Assembly (NCBI GenBank): GCA_002205965.3
Contig: NADL03000704.1
Coordinates: 186,001-250,000, forward strand
Direction: 5' to 3'
Source: Kappaphycus alvarezii
Taxonomy: Eukaryota; Rhodophyta; Florideophyceae; Gigartinales; Solieriaceae
DNA length: 64,000 bases
Shown here: piece by piece, positions 42,718 through 52,600 of the stretch
Numbering within the stretch: position 1 is the stretch's first letter
Layout of the letters: every line of letters starts with the position of its first letter
Translations under genes and position numbers: made by a program
Notes under the pieces: generated by a model
What the model was told of the DNA's origin: nothing
What the model saw: only the letters and a program-made list of their open reading frames with translations
Databases searched by the model: none

Positions 42718-43333
42718 TACTTTGGGTCATCTCTACCAGCAGATTACAAAATATGTCTTTTAAATTTAATTTAAAAGAGCTTGAAGTCAAAAGAGCTTCC
42801 CCTTGTTGACAGATATAGATAATGCGGTTGACTGAGATCTCCGCGATGCTGTAAAGGACAAAAGACCATCTAGTCCTCCCCAGCACCGATATCTTCGCTA
42901 CAATTACATTGCAATACCCTTACTGTAATGATCGCCTTCCACCGACCACAAGCCTTCAAGCACCCACTCCATTCAGAGAATAGATCCAGATCCAATCGAC
43001 CACGTTCGACGGTTTCGCCCTATACAATTCCGGCCAAAAATTATACAAAAGGCGGCTGCCCCACTGCAAAGCCCCATCCCTCTCGCAACCCTCCCGATCA
43101 CCCCGTTCAACATCCGCACATTCTCTCCTCTCTTCTTCATTTTCCAACTTCACTAAACGAATCACACAAATGGTCCGATCCAACGTTCGTCTACCCGCAG
43201 TCGGCGATGAGGTGGACATCTGGTTTTCCTCCATCGAGAGGTACAGCTCCGGCATCGTCAGGTCGCTCGCTCCGCCCGATCACTTTCATGTTGTACTACC
43301 CGATGGTAGCTCGTGGACCGTGCATCGCACAAA
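42718..43333. repeat. Duplicated segment, direct-strand copy
   Basis: This segment, covering the upstream region and first part of the small gene at 43170, recurs inverted at 48366-49037. Homology starts at ACCCAAAGTAA and ends at GTGCATCGCA. Confidence 0.75.
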
Positions 43334-43433
43334 CAACGCATGGCGCCTCTCTGTTGCATCCTACAATTTGCGCAGTACAAGTAGCCGCCGTAATAATGAC
43401 ACGACCAGTGAGGAAGATGCTGAAGAAGACTAG
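43170..43433 (+). CDS. Small Tudor/SH3-like protein, 87 residues
   Basis: The frame runs MVRSNVRLPAVGDEVDIWFS to a D/E-rich tail. The middle (Y-S-S-G-I-V-R-S, then FHVVLPDGSSWTVHR and W-R-L) has the alternating pattern of a small beta-barrel such as Tudor, Agenet or SH3-like folds, which often bind modified proteins or nucleic acid; this is an inference from pattern only. The start context ACAAATGG is reasonable, and AATAAA follows at 43576. The inverted paralog at 48.4 kb keeps the same frame up to where it is interrupted, which supports a real gene. The upstream ~450 bp is conserved too. Confidence 0.6.
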   Translation: MVRSNVRLPAVGDEVDIWFSSIERYSSGIVRSLAPPDHFHVVLPDGSSWTVHRTNNAWRLSVASYNLRSTSSRRNNDTTSEEDAEED

Positions 43434-43575
43434 GAGCTCTACATGTCATACGCTGCTTCCGCGTAAGAAGCTATGAGAAGGGAGAACTATGGTCATACCG
43501 AAGGTCACCCATCTCGCTGTGGAACACTTGAATCCATTTGTTCGCGCTTTTGGATTCTGCTGAGCAGTACATGAT

Positions 43576-43581
43576 AATAAA
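43576..43581 (+). terminator. Poly(A) signal AATAAA
   Basis: This hexamer is 143 bp after the stop of the Tudor-like gene, on the same strand. Confidence 0.45.
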
Positions 43582-43628
43582 GTATTCCCACACTGTTTCT
43601 ATGCCTACAGCCTTTTCTTCTACCGTAT

Positions 43629-43841
43629 TCACCCTTGCCGGTAAACTACACATTCAATCTTTTGAAAGCAAATCCGTTCGGTAATCATCCAATCTCGCGA
43701 CGGCTGCTGAATGCCACTCTTGTGTTCTATTGTTACCTCTAAACCGTCACTACTTTGAATGGAAAACCTACTATCATTTGTTTTGTTCACTACCCGATCG
43801 CATATCTCAACGATAGGGGTAACAGGAGGGTTGCTTGCCAT
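43629..43841 (-). CDS. Possible small protein, 70 residues, unrecognised
   Basis: The frame reads MASNPPVTPIVEICDRVVNK and ends ERICFQKIECVVYRQG. I chose the ATG at 43841 over the earlier in-frame non-ATG start. It converges with the Tudor-like gene, leaving about 195 bp between the stops. A pyrimidine-rich upstream region (43880-44000) is weakly repeated at about 44340-44430. No domain recognised. Confidence 0.35.
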   Translation of the reverse strand: MASNPPVTPIVEICDRVVNKTNDSRFSIQSSDGLEVTIEHKSGIQQPSRDWMITERICFQKIECVVYRQG

Positions 43842-43861
43842 CGCCCCAGGACTAGGTGACA

Positions 43862-46080
43862 CTTGATGTTGACCAGGTAACTAGAATGAATAGGGAACTG
43901 CTAGTTCTTAATGTGTTGGTAATGTAATGAGTTTGAGAGAAATAAGGAGTGCAAAAGGAGTACGGAAACAGCGTGTGAGGGAAACTACATCTGAGAGGGA
44001 TGTCTAGAAGCTTCTTTGGGATAGCAAAAGGATCAGAGTGCGATGAGACGATCAGATTCAAATCTGTTTGTACTTGGCAGGGGGAAGGTTCCAAATCTTT
44101 GCCAAATGCCATTTGCTGAGATCTATTGCTGCTGTTTCATGGTGGTCACACCAAATTCCATTCAAGTTGCGTCATTTCCTAGAGAGCAAGATCCATTACT
44201 TGCCCCGTCCTCTACATCCGTACTCCTCAGCAGAGGGGGTATACGAGGGGTTGCTTGCGCAGAATGAATGGGTTCAATTGCTTTTCGAGGTGATGTTTGT
44301 AATGAGAAAGAACTTGAGCCTCGTTCAAACGAAATAGTGAACAGCGTATTAGCTTGGAGGTGGAGGGGAGGAAAAGAAAGTATGCACGGAAACAATTGAC
44401 GAGGGAAATATATCTGAGAGGCGAGCTGTGGGCGTCGTAAGGGTTTGGGAGAGGATGTGAGGTGGATAGGTACGTTTGTCGTGAGAAGCAAAATGGCTTG
44501 ACTCTTACTGAATGCTGTCACTTGTGCGCTACCATGGAGTCCATGTTCCATTGGCATCGCTTCACTACGTCTACTTGCGAAGTCCAGCACGTGTTCCGAA
44601 TTTCGGCGCTCTGTATCGATCAATCTTATCCATTCTTGGCTCGTTGCCGAAGAAATGAAATTCTACACACCACTTTACAATGCTCCGATTTCTTCCAACT
44701 CGTTTCTATCGGATTCTCCCGCCTCTTACACACTCAGGCCACGATTGTCCTGGTACGTGGAGCACTCACCAAGCATTCTATGCTGCCAGCTGCACCAACA
44801 CTGACCCTTACCGTCTCTATTGATGCTTCTACGAAACTATCAGGACGTGTTGCCGCTTCTATACGACCTCATATCTTTTTCCTTGTTCCTCTGTTATCCT
44901 CTCATGGGTAAATGCTACCCGCAAGCCCTTGCTATTCACACCGACTCTAGAGAATACGAGCAGGATGCATTGGAGGCGCTTGTTGAACCTATTAGGATGT
45001 ACTCTTTCAAGGAACGCAACGCTCTTTTTTGGAATCTTTGACAAAAACGGGCATTGTGAACAGCCAATACGACCCTCGCCGACCATAACCCCGCATATAT
45101 CCGCCGTTGCGCCTGGAACACCCGAGGCAAGTCGCTATTATCTTCTGCCATCTTTTCACGTCGTTATGTCAGTGCTTGCCCCTCCTGCTGCCGTTTGTCT
45201 TCCTTATGGTCCATCACGATTCGCAAGCACCTTGAAAATTCCCAATTCAACTGCCCTGCCACACTCTAACGTCCGCAATGTCACATTGAAATGGGCCAAG
45301 AGGCCACTGTGTCATCATTTTCAGGCCCCGCTTCCTAATTACGCACGAATACAATACCAAGCGCAAAATGCTGGCCCCTCACATCTCTCAGCTTGATTGC
45401 CTTTAAGCTAGGCTGGACGGCCATTGTCTCATTTCCGACTCTTCGTTGCTGTCGTTACAGGCAATCGTGCTTCCTTCCAGAACCGTTCACTTAAATCCCA
45501 ACAGTCTACGCTTCACTGCTCGCAGCCCTGGCACATCTTTCCTGATCAGTTCTTCGGCTTCTGGTCCATTTGCAACTGCCGACCTTACCAGCAAGTGAAA
45601 AGCACGCCTCCACATGCAACAACTTCGATGATCGTTATTCGTCCTCAGCTGTGACTGTTCCTGACTAGTCTGGTCTAATCTTGACTTGAGCTTTTAGCTG
45701 ACATCTCTGCACCCCCTGTGACAGTGCTAATCGCAAGCCCCGAAGCTCCACCATATCGCCCTTCCTCCATCCCGCCAGCTCCCATTGTTCAAGAGTTTGA
45801 TTCCTTCATTTGGTCGAGTACCACCGCTGTGTGAATTTTTCGCATCCTTCGGAATTAATACGGACTGGATTGCATGTCATATTTCTGAAAGGTACAGTAT
45901 GTAGAAAGGGAATCCGAATTGAGGAAAACAAGATCCGCCCAATGAGATGAAAAACTCCGATGCAGTGTTGCCTACAGTATTGGGTACTGTAAGGCCTCGG
46001 TGGTTCAGAAAACTATTTTATTAAACCATCCAACAGTTTTCACATTTTATTAAACCGACCTATTCTGCGATGCACTGTCC
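43862..46080. other. Unassigned region
   Basis: Frames at 44162-44623 (minus), 44462-44911 and 44929-45396 (plus) are moderately long, but I recognise no motif. A weak duplication links 43920-44000 with 44300-44410. At 46015-46065 the word TTTTATTAAACC is repeated. The last ~15 bp before 46081 continue the interrupted paralog of the Tudor-like gene. Confidence 0.3.
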
Positions 46081-46599
46081 ACTAGTGTCTATCCGACAAG
46101 TGTCATCAATTGATTTCATATGTAATCGAAAATGTCATCAATTGATTACATAAATCAATTCATGACATTTTCCAAGAACAAAAAAAATATTTTTAAAATA
46201 TTCTTTTAACGCCTTTTCTTCGCTTTCCATTTTCCTTCACCGCTCCTGGCTCCGATAGATTTTTCTCCTATTGAGGGCCGCTAGCCACCCCTTTCCTGCT
46301 TGGTAAAGTCTTCTTCTTCTTCTTCACGTCTCTGCTAGTTGTGCGAGGTTGCCGTTCAGAGCTTTCGCACGTTCACTGCCTCGTGAAAGCAATTTACTCC
46401 TGTGCAAGATATGCTGTAGCGGATGCGCCTGAGTTTATTTGTGGTGTTATAATGTAAAGTAGCTGAAAATCAAAAAATCAGATGCAAAATGCATCATTTT
46501 TTAAAAATTTTCAACAGTTAGGTTGCTTATTTCTTGTTCCTTCGAGCATCATGTGGGCATTGTTTTCGTCTGTGCTGGGTGGTTACAGTTCGGAGTATC

Positions 46600-48240
46600 A
46601 ACGTCAGGAGGATCTGAGACAGTTGTCCACGCTATACGGTGACTTTACGAGGAACATGGTGAATCGGCGGAGTATGCACTGTTAACCGATGACCTTCAAA
46701 ACGCTTTTAACTTGGTTGATTTATGAATACCCTCTGCACGCTTCTGTGCAACATTGTACAACCCATAAAGATTTACCACCACCATTTAACTTGGTCAGCC
46801 GTAGTGCGATTTTGACGGAGGTCGAACAGAGATTCCCGGAGCTCTTCCGTTGGGTCCATTACACGTACGCGGTAAACCGGGGTCATCTATGGTGTGGGGA
46901 TGATACGCTACGGAGCGTGGTTGGCGTGCAGCACGGGGATCCGCTGGGTCCACTTTAATTCTCCCTTGTGCTGCAAGAAGTGACGCTGTAAGAAGTGACG
47001 CGGGAACTCAAAATCCCTCTGGAAAATGTGGGCGACACCACAGGCGGGCCTTCCCTTCTCCTACATCTGTGGTACTTGACGATGGGTATATATTGTAGTT
47101 CGCACCCATGAAACCATTCGAACGGCACTACAGTTCCTCTCCTCCTCGGAGGTGCGCAGTTTTGGTTTAGACCTCCGCATCGATAAGTGTGCCGGCTGGT
47201 GGCCAACTATCCCGACCCGACCTTTTCAGCAGCCCCTCCTATATGAGCTTCGGCAGAACTATGACGACGGGACAAAAGTGCTCCGCGCCCCCATCGGGTC
47301 GTACCTAATCATGAAGCGCGAGTTCACAACGCACGTCACTTCGTTACAGCTTCTCCTCAAATCCCTCTTAACCCTGAAGGATACTCATGTAGCTCTCCAC
47401 CTACTGCGGACCTGCTTTGGCGTATCTCTTATAAACTACCTCCTACGTGTAGTTCTCCCTAATTCCACTCACAAGGGAGCTGCGGAATTTGACACCGCTG
47501 TTGAAGACACGCTGCGGCGGATGGTGGGCGGGGTTCTGGACTCCGAAACTTTTCGGGAATTGCAACTTCCTATTGCGCCCTTCGAGCCCCGCGAGCCAAC
47601 ATTTGGCATCGGCCTCCGCTCCGCTAAGCTGACTGCCGCGGCTGCCTTTCTTTCCTCCGTGTCCCTCACATGTGCCCTGTGCTCTACCCTTCTCCCTGTG
47701 CTACCGAACACTGCTCTCCAATCTTACACATTCGCAGTTCGGGCTCATGACGAGTGGAAGAGCAAGTGGCACCCGAGAAGGTTGTCCAGTTCACGGCTAG
47801 AGACTCAAGGCAGCGGTTTGGGCAAGGACAACTCGCTCGCCCAGTTGAGTAAAAGGCCTTTGACGCCATGCCAAAGGAGGATGAGAGGACCGCAGCATTC
47901 GGAGCCTCGTTTTCAGTGGATGGTTGCAAGGACTAGCTTTCATGCCAACCGGCTCTAGGCCAGGGCACCTACATCTCGGACCGCAATTATAAGTCGTGGT
48001 TGCAGTTTCAGGGCACCACTGCTTCCTCCCGCTCGAAAATGCCACAAGGGGAAATGCCTATGGCACGACTCGCAAACACGGTTGTTTGTCGCAGACCTCT
48101 CCAAAGCCACCCGGCACCCTGTTCTCGAGCCCCCGGCGTCAGTGAGAGCAATTCCGTGTAGCGCCTGGTAGCAAGACTTCTATAAAGCGTCGAAGGCATC
48201 CGCAGCGGGACTGGCGTTGCGGACGATAGACAGACTGATG
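46600..48240 (+). pseudogene. LINE family H, RT and post-RT region
   Basis: Motif A is seen as D-D-L-Q-N-A-F-N-L, split by a 68-bp insertion, motif B as GVQHGDPLGPL near 46930, and the D/E region as GLDLRIDKCAGWWP at 47165. The 268-residue frame (47152-47958) then runs through APIGSYLIMKREFTTHV, RELQLPIAPFEPREPT and GIGLRSAKLTAAAAFLSS. Motif C and the RLE are not clear. It resembles family B, but RT and post-RT are in one frame here. Several frameshifts; dead. Confidence 0.7.
46717..46784 (+). mobile_element. 68-bp insertion of a family-E LINE 3' end
   Basis: Flanked by TTTAACTTGGT (46706-46716 and 46785-46795). The insert holds only the hairpin TGCAC/GTGCA, ACATTGTACAACCCATAAAG and ATTTACCACCACCA. 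It splits RT motif A of LINE H. Confidence 0.85.
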
Positions 48241-48300
48241 CACAGAGATGCGTAAAAGTAACTGCAGTATTATTTTTTTTGAGAAAATTGTCAAAATACC

Positions 48301-48344
48301 AATGTCATCAATTGATTACAACAATGTAATCAATTGATGACATT
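48301..48344. repeat. Perfect 20-bp palindromic hairpin
   Basis: AATGTCATCAATTGATTACA and its exact reverse complement are separated by ACAA. It is the subterminal part of the TIR insertion; a looser version is at 46130-46175. Confidence 0.8.
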
Positions 48345-48365
48345 GTCCTTGTCGAATAGACGCTA

Positions 48366-48506
48366 GCTACCGTCGGCAAGTACAATGCGGAAGTGATCGG
48401 GCGGATCGAGCGACCTGACAATGCCGGAGCTGTACTTCTCGATGGAGGAAAACCAGATCTCCACTCCTCCGCCGACTGTGGGTAGAAGGACTTTGGAGCG
48501 GACCAT
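48366..48506 (-). pseudogene. Interrupted paralog of the Tudor-like gene
   Basis: The frame starts MVRSKVLLPTVGGGVEIWFS at 48506 and follows the 43170 gene for 47 codons to V-L-A-D-G-S, where the TIR insertion begins. Past the insertion, only TGGACAGTGCATCGCA (about 46066-46081, minus) still matches before the sequence diverges. The upstream region to 49037 is also shared. It is a gene copy killed by transposon insertion. Confidence 0.7.
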
Positions 48507-48945
48507 TGGTGTGATTCTGGTGTTTAATGAAGTTGGAAAATGAAGAAGAGAGGAGAGAATGTGCGGATGTTGAACGGGTGTGATCGGAAGGGGTACGAGA
48601 GGGATGGGGCTTGGCAGTGGGGCAGTCGCCTTTTGTATGGGTGTTGGCCGAAATTGTATAGGGCGAAACCGTCGAATGTGGCCGATTGGAGCTGGATTTA
48701 TTCTCTGAATAGAGTAGGTGCTTGAAGGCGTGCGATTGGTGGAAAGCGATCATTACAGTAAGGGTATTGTACTGTAATTGTAGCGAAGATATCGGTACTG
48801 GGGAGGACTTGATGGTCTTTTGTCCTTCATATTGTAGCATCGCGGAGATCTCGGTTGTTATAAGTACAGCAGTCAACGGCATAATCTATATCTGTCAACA
48901 AAGGAAAGCTCTTTTAGACTAAATTTAAAAGACAAATTTTGTAAT

Positions 48946-48992
48946 CGGGGATCGGATATATCTTCCAAGAGTAAAACACCCAAACCTTCTCC
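48946..48992 (+). mobile_element. 47-bp insertion of a family-C LINE 3' end
   Basis: Flanked by AATTTTGTAATC (48934-48945 and 48993-49004). The inverted paralogous segment near 42745 has the site without the insert, so filled and empty sites are both in this window. The insert is GGGGATCGGATATATC, TTCCAAGAGTAAAACACCC and AAACCTTCTCCC. Confidence 0.9.
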
Positions 48993-49074
48993 CAATTTTG
49001 TAATCTGCTGGTAGAGATGACCCAAAGTAAACTACTTAAATTATGCAGAGTGCGCCAATTATAGATCCAATCGG

Positions 49075-49795
49075 CCAAAACGCGTTGACCTGCAAATACT
49101 AAGACGACATGACTCGTCGACATAACGTCCTCCGCAACGCTCTCGCCCGCTTCTGTAAGGAAGTTGGGATCGAAGCCCTCGTCGAGCATCCCCTACTCTA
49201 CCAGGTTCCCAATTCGTCTACGCATTCGGAGTACCCCAGTTGATTGCGGTTGTCTTGAAAACCATGGGATGGACCGGATATATCTTCCAAGGGTAAAACA
49301 CCCAAGCCTTTCCCCTTCGGAGTACCCCGCATTACGAATGCATATTTACATTCTCGCTGCCTCTGGGCTATACAGTACTGATACCGCCGTCGACGATACT
49401 GTTGCCCACCCCTCCGCTCGCCGCCACATCTCGCCAAGTACAGTTACAGCAGGGGCCGTCGCGACACTCGCAGGGCGCGAGAAACATCGTCATTACGGCA
49501 CATACTGCGACCAAAACTATATCCTCCTCTACCCTGTCGGGATTGATATCTATCCTGCCTTGGGCGACGACGGCCATGGTTTCTTCCGCCGCCTTGCTTC
49601 CTTCGCTACTTCCCGTCGCCGGTCCTCTCCTCAACAGGAGATTCGCCAGTTCGTTACCCGCTTTGCGTTTAGTCTCCCAGTGATGCGGACCCGACAGTTT
49701 TCCACCCGCCGCCTGCATTCGTAGTTAATTTCTGAATACCCTCCACAAGCTTCTGTGTTATACTGTACAACTCGTAAAGATTTACCAACCAAGAC
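49075..49795 (+). mobile_element. Family-E LINE, RLE region and 3' UTR
   Basis: The coding part starts A-L-T-C-K-Y near 49083, passes RRHNVLRNALARFCKEVG (one or two defects) and the RLE region (LRMHIYILAASG, AVDDTVAHPSA), and ends FSLPVMRTRQFSTRR at 49722. The UTR has the weaker hairpin CACA/TGTG and TCGTAAAGATTTACCAA. A 78-bp family-C 3' end is nested at 49238-49315. The copy is 5'-truncated and broken. Confidence 0.75.
49238..49315 (+). mobile_element. 78-bp insertion of a family-C LINE 3' end
   Basis: Flanked by the 13-bp direct repeat TTCGGAGTACCCC (49225-49237 and 49316-49328), nested in a family-E LINE. It starts at nearly the same internal point as the 74-bp insert at 22 kb. Confidence 0.9.
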
Positions 49796-50561
49796 TCATG
49801 TGGAATCTTTACGAGTATGGAACAAAGCACTCAGACGTGCCGAAGTATCATTGATGAAGTAATACTCCAACAGGCGAAGGGTGTTCACCTGGCGGGCTCG
49901 CATCCCTTGAAGACAGAATAAAGAACGAGTAACGAAATCTCGCAACTCAACCGTGACGGAGGAATTTCGGTGGCTGGGAGCGAAATAAGCGAGGTGGAGG
50001 AAAAGTTTAGAACTACTCCCCCCTATCACACCATAAGTATCAATTCCGACGGGCATCAGTAAAGGATCATGGGCGTCACAGTGGTCGCCATAGCGCGAGA
50101 CCCTGGCGGCCTCGACGAGAGATGCAGCGGCCCCAGGAGACGAGGCGCTGTGTAAAAGGCGCTGGTGGAGGCCAAGATGGGCCACAGTAACATCCAATGC
50201 GATTTCCTTAGCGCCTAGACCGTAAGCAGTAGGTATGTACGGGTCCATGCGAAAAGAAAGCGAGGACTGTAATGGGGTGGGCGGGAGCGGGTGTTCAACG
50301 AGCGTACTGACACCGAGTTCTTTGCAGTAGAGATGGATTGCATTGGAAAGGAAGTTGTGACACTGGGTTTGCCCGTTATCATACTTGCTGGTAAGGGCAT
50401 GCTTGCCCATAAGGTCCAGAACTGGAGCGACATCGTCGGAACAGCGAGAGCAGACTGGGCACCGTGATTTCCCCGAGGAAAGTGGGATACCAAGACAGAG
50501 GGCGACTGCAATTTTCAAAGCATGGGATACCAAATAAGTGCCACGATGCGGGTGGTGAAGA

Positions 50562-51224
50562 TGCGAAAACTGGAAAAATATTTTTACAAGTATTGGAAAA
50601 CTATTTAATTGGTTTTCCATATCGAAATTTCAGAGGTATTACTGGGCACCGTGTAGGATATTCCGGGCCACGACCGACCGTATCTTTCAAGTATTAAATC
50701 ACCCCACATTTCCCCCATATCGAATACAGTGATGAAAAAATTGTGGGGCATTTTTTATCAGAGGTCAACAATTTTTATTTATTGTGAATCATCGACAATA
50801 ATTTTATTCATTTTTCAATGTTCCATGTTTTATAATGTATTACAAGTGAAGCAATTTTGCATGTCTGTCAGTTGATTTTTAAATTCTTCAGATATAATTA
50901 CTGGAATTATTTTCCCAGTAAATTATTATTTGGATTAATGTTCACCTGGAGAATTATTCTATAATTATTATTGGGCATGAATTTGGTCTTCAAAAAGTAA
51001 TATACAGCTGGAATCATCTTTGTAGCTCTTGTACTATGATCTGCAATATAAATAGTCTTAGACTAATACAAAAATTTAGCAAGCCTCGGGCCATCGAATT
51101 ACCCCGTCGATCAATAAATATTGGTTTTCTTTTTACTATTATTCTCAGTTCTTTCAAGGTAATTCATTTTTCATTGATTTGGAAATACCTATTTTGGATC
51201 TACGCATATCATTTAATTTTTACA
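50562..51224 (+). mobile_element. Solo LTR, Ty1/copia family, with a nested 89-bp insert
   Basis: Flanked by GAAGA (50557-50561 and 51225-51229). It is related to the solo LTR at 934-1491 and ends ATTTTTACA. The extra length comes from an 89-bp LINE 3' end at 50626-50714. No internal element sequence. Confidence 0.85.
50626..50714 (+). mobile_element. 89-bp insertion of a family-D LINE 3' end
   Basis: Flanked by CCATATCGA (50617-50625 and 50715-50723). It ends CGTATCTTTCAAGTATTAAA, TCACCCCACATTTCCC. The solo LTR at 934 shows the empty site. Confidence 0.85.
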
Positions 51225-51540
51225 GAAGAGCAGTAAAGAGGGAGCAGGAGGATTTGGTACGCACCGAAAGGAGACGAGCCTGCTCCGTGGCTTCGGTGCG
51301 GAGAAACATGCGATGAAATGCGGAAGCGTAGAGTTCCGAGTTGGTGGTAAACTGAAGTTTTTCACCTGGAAATGGGGATGTAAAGCGCTCAAAGAAAGCA
51401 GTGGGGTTCAATGAAGAAGAGAGGGAGGGATAACGGGAGGATAGAAGCAATATCGCGGAACGCGGGACTTCATCCAAGTGTGTGAGATTTGAGGAGGGAA
51501 GAAGCGTACACAAGACTACAGAATAGTCGATGAAAGAGGA

Positions 51541-52600
51541 TACGAAGCGTGTTCAAGACTGTTGCCTCTCTAAAAAGAATTGAAAGAGAACTCAGTTCTC
51601 AATCGGATCATCGATGAAAGTAGATGCAAGTACCCCATAGAACAATCGGTTATTCTCCGCGGAGTTTCCATCGTCGGCAAAGATCGAATACCATTATTTC
51701 TTCGTGGAGGTTACTGGGAATAAACGATCGAGCCAACCAATAGTCGTTATATTTCCTACCAGCTTCGAACTGTTTCTTCAGTGCCGGATACCATACCTTT
51801 TCCTATCTGTAGTATTCTATACTCAGCCTGCTCCATTACATTTAGAAGACGCAACTACTGAAAAGCAACCGTCGCTATCTATTTACTGGCTCGCAGCTGT
51901 TGTAACGAAGCAGGAAAATATCGTACATATCTAGTGTATGCTATGTTGGGCCGGTCCGACGTAACGTAGACAAGAAATATCTGATAACCAATAGTCTTTG
52001 TATATCACAACCGCTCCCGACTGTTGCCCGAAGCCGAATCCATGAATTGGACCTTTCCATACTATTGAATACTGGTCCAACTCTGTTTAAACTTATTTTC
52101 CTGCAATACCCGATTGCATATTACGTAGTTATAACTTGACTAACATTTGAGGAAGGTATATTTACAAATTATTACTAAAGATAGCTATCTCTGCTAGATT
52201 AGCCGTTCTCTCTCATCCTCCATCAAAATTATCAATTCGTCAATCATAACTGAACAAATTCACTAACCAAAAGGTGTCAGACGTAAGTACGCTCTACCCA
52301 CATTACATGGACAACCGGGATAATTATACTTGAATGATTGTATACACTGCACTTAGAGGTTCAAGACCTTCTTGCTCGCTCTTTACCGCGCCACGTGGGA
52401 CCTTATTTAAATTTTGAACGTACTATTTGGTAAACCGCCCAAACATTAAATAAGAAAATCCGTAACATCCATATGGTCAGCAATAATAACATGGTTTCTC
52501 TTACACCAAAGCCGTCGCATCGACATATGTCCTCCTTTTCCAGCCATGGAAATATGTAAAATTTTCCGCCATCTCAAGGAATAAACTGGACCATCCAATC
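51541..52600. other. Unassigned AT-rich sequence
   Basis: No gene recognised. It may include decayed LTR sequence of the copia fossil that follows, but no matching pair was found. Confidence 0.3.

Larger units (their letters stand above)
46085..48363. mobile_element. TIR insertion carrying a LINE, inside a gene copy
   Basis: The ends are inverted repeats: GTGTCTATCCGACAAG at the left and the complement of GCGTCTATTCGACAAG at the right. Both ends also carry TGTCATCAATTGATT motifs in opposing pairs. It is flanked by TA (or CTAG), and comparison with the intact gene at 43.3 kb (GGTAGCTCGTGGAC) places the target at GGTAGCTAGTGGAC. No transposase is seen; the interior holds LINE H. It looks like a non-autonomous DNA transposon, perhaps Tc1/mariner-like by the TA target, later hit by a LINE. 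Confidence 0.65.
48366..49037. repeat. Duplicated segment, inverted copy
   Basis: Inverted copy of 42718-43333, with the 47-bp LINE insert at 48946-48992 as the one large difference. Confidence 0.75.
49800..51540 (-). mobile_element. Family-E-like LINE, tail-to-tail with the previous copy, split by a solo LTR
   Basis: The minus-strand frame at 49820-50560 gives HHPHRGTYLVS, the knuckle region (C-P-V-C-S-R-C, then MGKHALTSKYDNG), the RLE (FRMDPYIPTAYG, ALDVTVAHL) and the C-terminal end. The upstream part resumes beyond the solo LTR at 51230-51513 (HLDEVPRSAILLLSSRYPS). The 3' UTR has GCAC/GTGC near 49828-49841 and ACTCGTAAAGATTCC. The knuckle cysteine of HALTC has become serine. The LTR brings the break; 5'-truncated before the RT. 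Confidence 0.75.

Noticed and set aside
43862-45660. A multi-exon host gene over the long frames at 44.2-45.4 kb
   Set aside because: No convincing splice pattern or protein motif linked the frames.
22031-50714. The 47-89 bp inserts as MITEs
   Set aside because: They have no terminal inverted repeats, the flanking repeats vary in length from 9 to 13 bp, and their sequence equals LINE 3' ends.
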